DNA of 64,000 bases from positions 83,582,001 through 83,646,000 of the forward strand of contig NC_134013.1 in the NCBI RefSeq assembly GCF_040712315.1. The letters run 5' to 3'. How positions within the stretch are numbered: the stretch's first letter is position 1; each line of letters opens with the position of its first letter. The translations under genes and the position numbers were made by a program. This DNA comes from Castanea sativa. Lineage: Eukaryota; Streptophyta; Magnoliopsida; Fagales; Fagaceae. The notes below the pieces were generated by a model that was not told the origin of the DNA, ran no database searches, and was given only the letters and a program-made list of their open reading frames with translations. Shown piece by piece: positions 58,512-64,000 of the stretch.

Positions 58512-61500
58512 TCAGTGGCCTGCCAAAACATATACGACAACCGATGATTGAAGATTGCGGTCCACTTTGAAATGTGAATGGAAAAACCTTTTAAGCTGCC
58601 ATTATAATAAAAGATTCAGCCAGAAACAAAAACCAAAACAAAACTAAAAATGAATAGTGCTAAAAGTGACAAAAGAAATAAAACGTAAATAAATAGTCTT
58701 AGCATGTACCTCTCTATAAGAATGCGAGATTAGAAAATCCCTCAATAATCTTTCTTCTGAATCAAACAACACAACATGACTAGGTTTTGACCAATTTTTT
58801 GCAAATTCTGATGCAAAACTGACAGGGTCCATCATGAAACGATCAGACTCATCTAGGACTCCTTTCTCTTCACTGTTGAACAAAACATTAAAGAGTAAGA
58901 ATTATAAACCATCTGCATTTAGAGATTACACGGGGGAACAAATAAGTATTTTAGCCAAACTGCCAAACCTTGGTGAGCAGTCGAGAAAACGCATAGGTAA
59001 GTTGTGATGCAAAGTGGAGTAGTAAGGTGTTGCGTGGCATTGCATTAGGAAAAGGATGCTTTCAACTTTCTCATTTCTAGCTTCTTTGGATAGATAGATC
59101 ATTACATCTTCAGTTCCTCTCTGTTTAGCATGCTTGCAGTTATGTATCAACCAAAACAAAAAATAACTCTATTCTAAAAGCTTTGGCAGATTATTTTTTC
59201 CCCTCCTATTCTAGTTAACAAAATTTATACACACACACACACAAAATTATAAGGCAGAAATAATTTCTAACAATTGAAGGGAAGAGGGAAAGAGCAAAAG
59301 GTAACCAGCTTTGTTTCATTGGCAAGGAAAATGATGTACCTGATGAACCAAACTCATATACAAGGCCATTGGTATGTTGGTAGCAAGCAAGAAGAAGATG
59401 AAAATTTGCATTTTTGACGGACATCTGGTATGAATGTTCAAAGATCCTTTCTTTTCAGCATTTGGAGAATCAGATGCATTCATCTTAGCTAATGCATATC
59501 CAGAGAACATCAAAGCTATTGGGAGCACAGGCAGGACAAACCTGTAAAGAACCAAAGGTTCAAAATATGCATATTCACACCTATATATGTGCAAAACAAA
59601 CAATTCTCAGACAAGGGTACCTGAACTCTTTGTGACCCAGTACACTGTAAAGTCCTAAAACCCATGCTATAAGGCCAGACAACTTCCATTGTTTGAATTG
59701 TATGATGCCAGCTACAGAAAATGGTAAGAATGTGAAGAGCATGACCGTAAATCCCTGAGTGAAGTACCAGTGCCACTTGTGAGTGCCATAATAATCTCCT
59801 CCAGAGGACAGAAAATTGAACTTTAGAAAATTAAGAGGTACTAAGACCCACGAGCCATACATCAAACGATCCAATAAACATGTTAGTCCAAGAACCAGCA
59901 CCCTGATACATTAGTCAAACTGTAAGGGACATTATATAAATCATGCACAAACACACCAAAGGAGGGGGATGTGGATATTTTCAACAGTGTTGTGAGGAGG
60001 CTTACAATATAAATCCATCTTATTATGCTTAAATCTCTTCAAATAGTCAAATATTTTCAGATATAAAAAAGATTGAGTATGTGTAATATTTTCCAATAAG
60101 CACCCATCCTCTGCCTCCTCAATGTCAGGTTTACATTTGATCCACCAAAGTTTAGTATGCACAGGTATAGCTTGCACCCATATCACATCTTATAAGGAAT
60201 TTCACAATAAATATTACTTGCACTATCAGCTTCATCATGTGCATAACATAATTTATTTAAAATAGATTTTACATGTTTGTGTGCATGTACAATGAGCAAA
60301 TTGCTATGAAGTGGCACTTCATTTGTTTCTCCCTAATCAAATATAAATTTCTAAAATTTTCTTTTCTTTGTACTGGAAAAAGGTGGCCTATCAACAGAAT
60401 ACCTTTTTCTCATCTACATTAAATATTGGAATAAAACTCTCTCTAGCATTTCGGATATCAACTTAAAGTTTGATAATGTTTACTAACCAATTGATTATTG
60501 CAAGTCAATGAAGGAAAGAGAAAATTTTAACTAGAGATAATTAGAGTCCCTTTCTAAAAGCATGAACAGAAAAAGACAACAAAAAAATAGCTAGATGAAT
60601 TCATGAATTTGAAGGCACAAAAGAAATGATAAAATTGCGATAACAAACAAAAAAGGTGCATTAATACCTACCCAATGGGAGCCACCTCAAGAAAAATGAA
60701 TCTTAGTCTATCACGAGTCACAAACAGCTCAAGTAGGCCAACATACACCCATATAATAGCGCTTGTTGGTCGAATAGAAAAAGCCAATGCTGCTATTGCC
60801 AGACCCCACTTCCTTGAAACCAATGGAATTTTAGTGGAAGAATCTCTAATACAGGGCCAGTGGTATAGGCCAATAAGTGTAAGAACAGTCTCCAAATTAT
60901 TTGACAACGTGCGAGGGAAACAAAATATCATAAACCAATTTGCCAATTGTGCAAAGAGCTGCAATAAGGTTAAGTATGCCATGTATCACAACTGCCTTAA
61001 TAAGTAACAACAGTGCTATTTTATCTATAGTAAAGATGAAATGGTAGTTCCCCATCTTGAAATGAAGTTAGGATATATATTGATAATATTCTAAACTATT
61101 AAGGTTGTGGGTTCACCACCCACTAGATTCATGTGCAACATTACCAATCCCACCCTCCAAAAAATAAAAATTAAATAAACTGTAAAGAGTATGAATAAGA
61201 AGGATACAGCCCATTTTGCAACACAATTGCCAAAGAGGACATCTGACAGCTTGTACATATACAAATCACCAACTGAGGAACATATGGACTGTAGCAGCCG
61301 TGGAGCCCTCATCTATGAAGAAAGGAATATAGGAAGTAAATATCTTTGAAAGATTACAAATATAACGCCAAGATTTAATGCATTTATGGAAGCACTGTAA
61401 GCAAAAGAAACCAGAAACTAATGTTTCTAAAGATATGAATGTGAATTATTTTCTGGAAACATGTGTCCACAACAAATTTTTAGTAACATTCATTGGAAAT

Positions 61501-63638
61501 AAAAAGAATGACACTAAATATTTTGCAACAATACAATGCATCTGATACCCAAAAAGAATCCCATACATCTTCAAAATTTTGCATAAGTTGTAATTGCTTA
61601 TATGGCACTAATATATGTACAGGAAGAAGTGACAGGTATTCAAATCCTACAAACTCCACAAGAGAACCTAAATCAATGAGGTTATGGATATATTATGGTC
61701 TTAATATCTCACTTTTATCTAAACAGTTTCCAATCAAATTATTTACAAAATGCATCACTTAAACCCTAATATAGCTGATTCTAACAAATTCCAAACATGG
61801 TTAGAAGTCTAGAATACATATTGAAGCAACATTTTTCTTTTTGATCAATTAGAATTTCTATTCAATCAAGTGGAGAGTGCAAAGTTTAAACCACAATACA
61901 AACACAGGCGGCAAAAGCTGCAACCAGAGTTTCTAAAACACTACATCAGTACCTAACTAATGAGCACCAAAAACAGAGAAGGGGATCCTCCAATGCTACA
62001 AAACTCCCTATCTTGAATAGAGCTTTTAACCCTCTTTTTAAAATATCCTGCACCTCACATCCATCATCGCTACCATCAGCATTTTAACATGATTTTTGGT
62101 TCCCATTATCAATCCTTGACTTCCAATCTATCCAACTAGGTAGATGGTTGCTTCTCAGGCCAACTTGCTTAATTTCTGCATAAAACGTCCTCCCTTGAAC
62201 TTGTTAATTGCCCAACTCAGCTCATCAAACCAGCTTTGAACTTTGTTGGTAAACAGATATTTCCTCAACACTTCCTTTTTATCTTAGTAAAAGATCATTC
62301 AAAAAATAGGAGATCTTGTGACTCCATCCTGACTCTAAAAAATGTGCATAGGATGTCTCCACTATATCCCCATGCTGCTAGCCTTTCCCATGTTATAAGT
62401 CTGCTCTTCACAGCCAGCCAGAAAATAAATGTGTGCTTAGGGATATTGAAGCAAACTTTGTTTGAGTGAAAACTGCACCAACAATGAAGAAGTAACTTTC
62501 GAACTAAAATAAAACCTCTGTAATATGCAGATCCCAAAAGCCCTCCATGTTTAGAAATAATTGTTTTATTATTTCATACATTGAACATATTAAATCCTTT
62601 TAAGTTTTTAGAGGTTATTATGACACATGATCGAGTGTAGGTAGTAATTATGCAACTAAGAATGGTTCCAAATACAGATTACACTGATAAATGGTCGATT
62701 TCCTTTGTGTGTACTTTGCCTTCAACTATAGCTCCATGATTAAGTAAATTTCTATATTTTCAAATAGCCTCAAGCCAAACAGAAACAGTTTTTCCTATAA
62801 ATGCAAGTCTTAGGAGGAAATATGAAATAGCAGCAAAGATCCTTGTCCACCTCAAAAAAAAAAAATCCTCACACATCCTGTTCATGCTACACCAATTGAG
62901 TCCTCAGATATTAACTGCTAACCAACAATCATAATCGTACTTTGATCTAGTTTCACCACTCATATAAATTTTTTTTTAAAAGAACTGGTTTTCTCTACTA
63001 GATGCCCTTGCCTAGATGAAGTTGTGCTAAATATAATTAAAAAACCCGTGAAACTTTTTCAGTCATTTTAGCTAATATTAAAATCATAATCCTAACTAGT
63101 CTAGAAATACCATATGAGATACCCTTTAAAAAATGTATAACAATTTTCATTTTTAGAGGGAGAAGAAAAAGATATGATTACCATGAACCATGGTGTATCC
63201 AGACCCAATAGAGAAAGAACTTTATAGAGTACAGCAAACAGCACTGGATGCAAATAGCTACGAATCCCCTTCTTCCACTCCCATGTCAAATGCCCATACC
63301 TTCCATTTTCACCAACCAAATCAAACACAAACCCATTATTACTAAGCTAATTTTGAAGCATATTCCACTCCTTCTCAAAGCAAAATAAACACACAAAGAA
63401 ATAAAGATTGAAATTGAAGTTACCCGAAAGCAATGCGGTGAGCAACTTCAAGGGCTTGCCAGTGTTCATCTGGGTTGAAATAGGTCTGCACCAACAAAGC
63501 ATTGACCACCCGGAACGCCAAGCAGAGTGCAAAGACCCTCTTTGTTGAAGAAAATATAAAGGATTTTGAAAGTTTAGGCTTTTGGGTTGTGGGTTGATTG
63601 GGTGGTGGAATGGTTGGATTCTTGTGTCTCTGCCTCAT
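58512..63638 (-). CDS. PIGB: GPI mannosyltransferase 3 (PIG-B/GPI10), nine exons
   Basis: Exons join in phase: 63638-63424, 63299-63182, 61312-61208, 60958-60672, 59902-59621, 59541-59340, 59120-58969, 58872-58710 and 58595-58512, giving 535 aa, close to the usual length. The N-terminal loop has TYFNPDEHWQALEVAHR, the acidic active-site motif of GT22 mannosyltransferases, followed by GHLTWEWKKGIRSY. Then come many membrane segments and the family motif LGHKEFRFVLPVLP (across exons 5 and 6). The C-terminus has RGTEDVMIYLSKEA and KRFFHSHFKVDRNLQSSVVV. The enzyme adds the third mannose to the GPI anchor in the ER membrane, using dolichol-phosphate mannose. All donors are GT and all acceptors AG. 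Intron 2 (1.87 kb) contains a LINE fragment. The gene appears intact. Confidence 0.92.
61840..62560 (-). mobile_element. 5'-truncated LINE (non-LTR retrotransposon) in intron 2 of PIG-B
   Basis: On the minus strand the stretch FNIPKHTFIFWLAVKSRLIT, then WERLAAWGY and MESQDLLFFE, matches the zinc-binding domain found at the end of plant LINE reverse transcriptases. Further downstream a worn region with 'LSWAINKFKG' and 'KLA' follows, ending in an A-rich stretch near 61840. Only the 3' end of the element is present. It lies in the same orientation as the host gene. Confidence 0.65.
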
Positions 63639-64000
63639 TGTTTTCTAACAGTCACTTATACAAATATCATTCACCACATGATTTTATCCCTGAAAATTTT
63701 TTGCAAGGCACAAAAACAAGAAAAATGAAAAGAGCATATTATTCAACAGACAAATATGCACTTCATTCTTCATTCAGATTCAGCAAAACCTTAAAGACAA
63801 CGAAGTATATGTATTTTAGCACATCCACACATACTACTACTAGAACTATGTACCTAATCAAAATGTGACAAATCCAAATAAAGTTTATAGCTTTACGTAA
63901 AAAAATAAAAAAAAATTCAACATATGGGTACTAAAGAACTAAACTTGTATCCCTTACCATTTCAGTCCAGTGGGTGGAAATGGAATTCAAAGCTTGGGGA
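63639..64000 (-). promoter_or_regulatory. Upstream region of PIG-B
   Basis: This is the 5' flank of the PIG-B gene. No clear TATA box or other motif can be assigned, and no other gene was seen up to the window edge. Confidence 0.35.

Noticed and set aside
1..64000. CRISPR arrays, operons, bacterial-type promoters
   Set aside because: The window is plant nuclear DNA. The regular arrays at 23771, 43840 and 56040 are tandem repeats without spacers.

Overview
The window is nuclear DNA from a flowering plant, a eudicot. The evidence is AT-rich intergenic DNA, GT-AG introns with T-rich acceptors, plant-only gene families (an IBH1-like HLH protein and a VAN3-binding/FORKED-like protein), and a dense load of plant transposons. 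A woody rosid such as oak or chestnut would fit the repeat types, but that is an impression and not something the sequence proves.

Four host genes are supported. An atypical HLH regulator (IBH1-like) lies at 2200-2784 (+) behind a leader intron. An eight-exon VAN3-binding-protein-like gene (auxin canalization domain plus PH-like domain, 391 aa) lies at 32469-35383 (+). A small HLH-only protein of 73 aa lies at 36198-36419 (-). A nine-exon GPI mannosyltransferase 3 gene (PIG-B, 535 aa) lies at 58512-63638 (-) and carries a truncated LINE in intron 2.

Most of the rest is mobile DNA. 6281-15597 is a CACTA (En/Spm-type) element transcribed leftwards. It has arrays of a TTTAGTGACGAAA motif at both ends, a GC-rich leader block, a decayed tnp2-type transposase and a tnpA-like gene. 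17508-28323 is an old Ty3/Gypsy element of the Tat type (TSD ATAAT, LTRs about 9% different). 39526-51118 is a second, young Tat-type element in the opposite orientation (TSD ACAAG, LTRs about 1% different). Both have gag, protease, RT, RNase H, a second RNase H domain and integrase. Both have tandem repeats in the 3' untranslated region. Both also carry a multi-exon gene on the opposite strand between pol and the 3' LTR. Smaller elements are a Pack-MULE-like element with a captured RRM fragment (37207-39172), a solo LTR (29857-30564), Copia relics (28893-29053 and around 51124-53980), Harbinger-like MITEs with TTA duplications (4456-4870, 51548-52314), a Mutator-like MITE (26390-26569), a non-autonomous CACTA-like element (54956-56530), and tRNA-derived SINE copies.

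Two points stand out. First, both Tat elements keep an in-frame UAG at the protease/RT junction followed by CAR-UUA, which is the tobacco-mosaic-virus type leaky-stop context. This suggests pol is made by stop-codon readthrough. Second, the antisense gene shared by the two elements keeps its intron positions, so it behaves like a real spliced gene carried by the retrotransposon.
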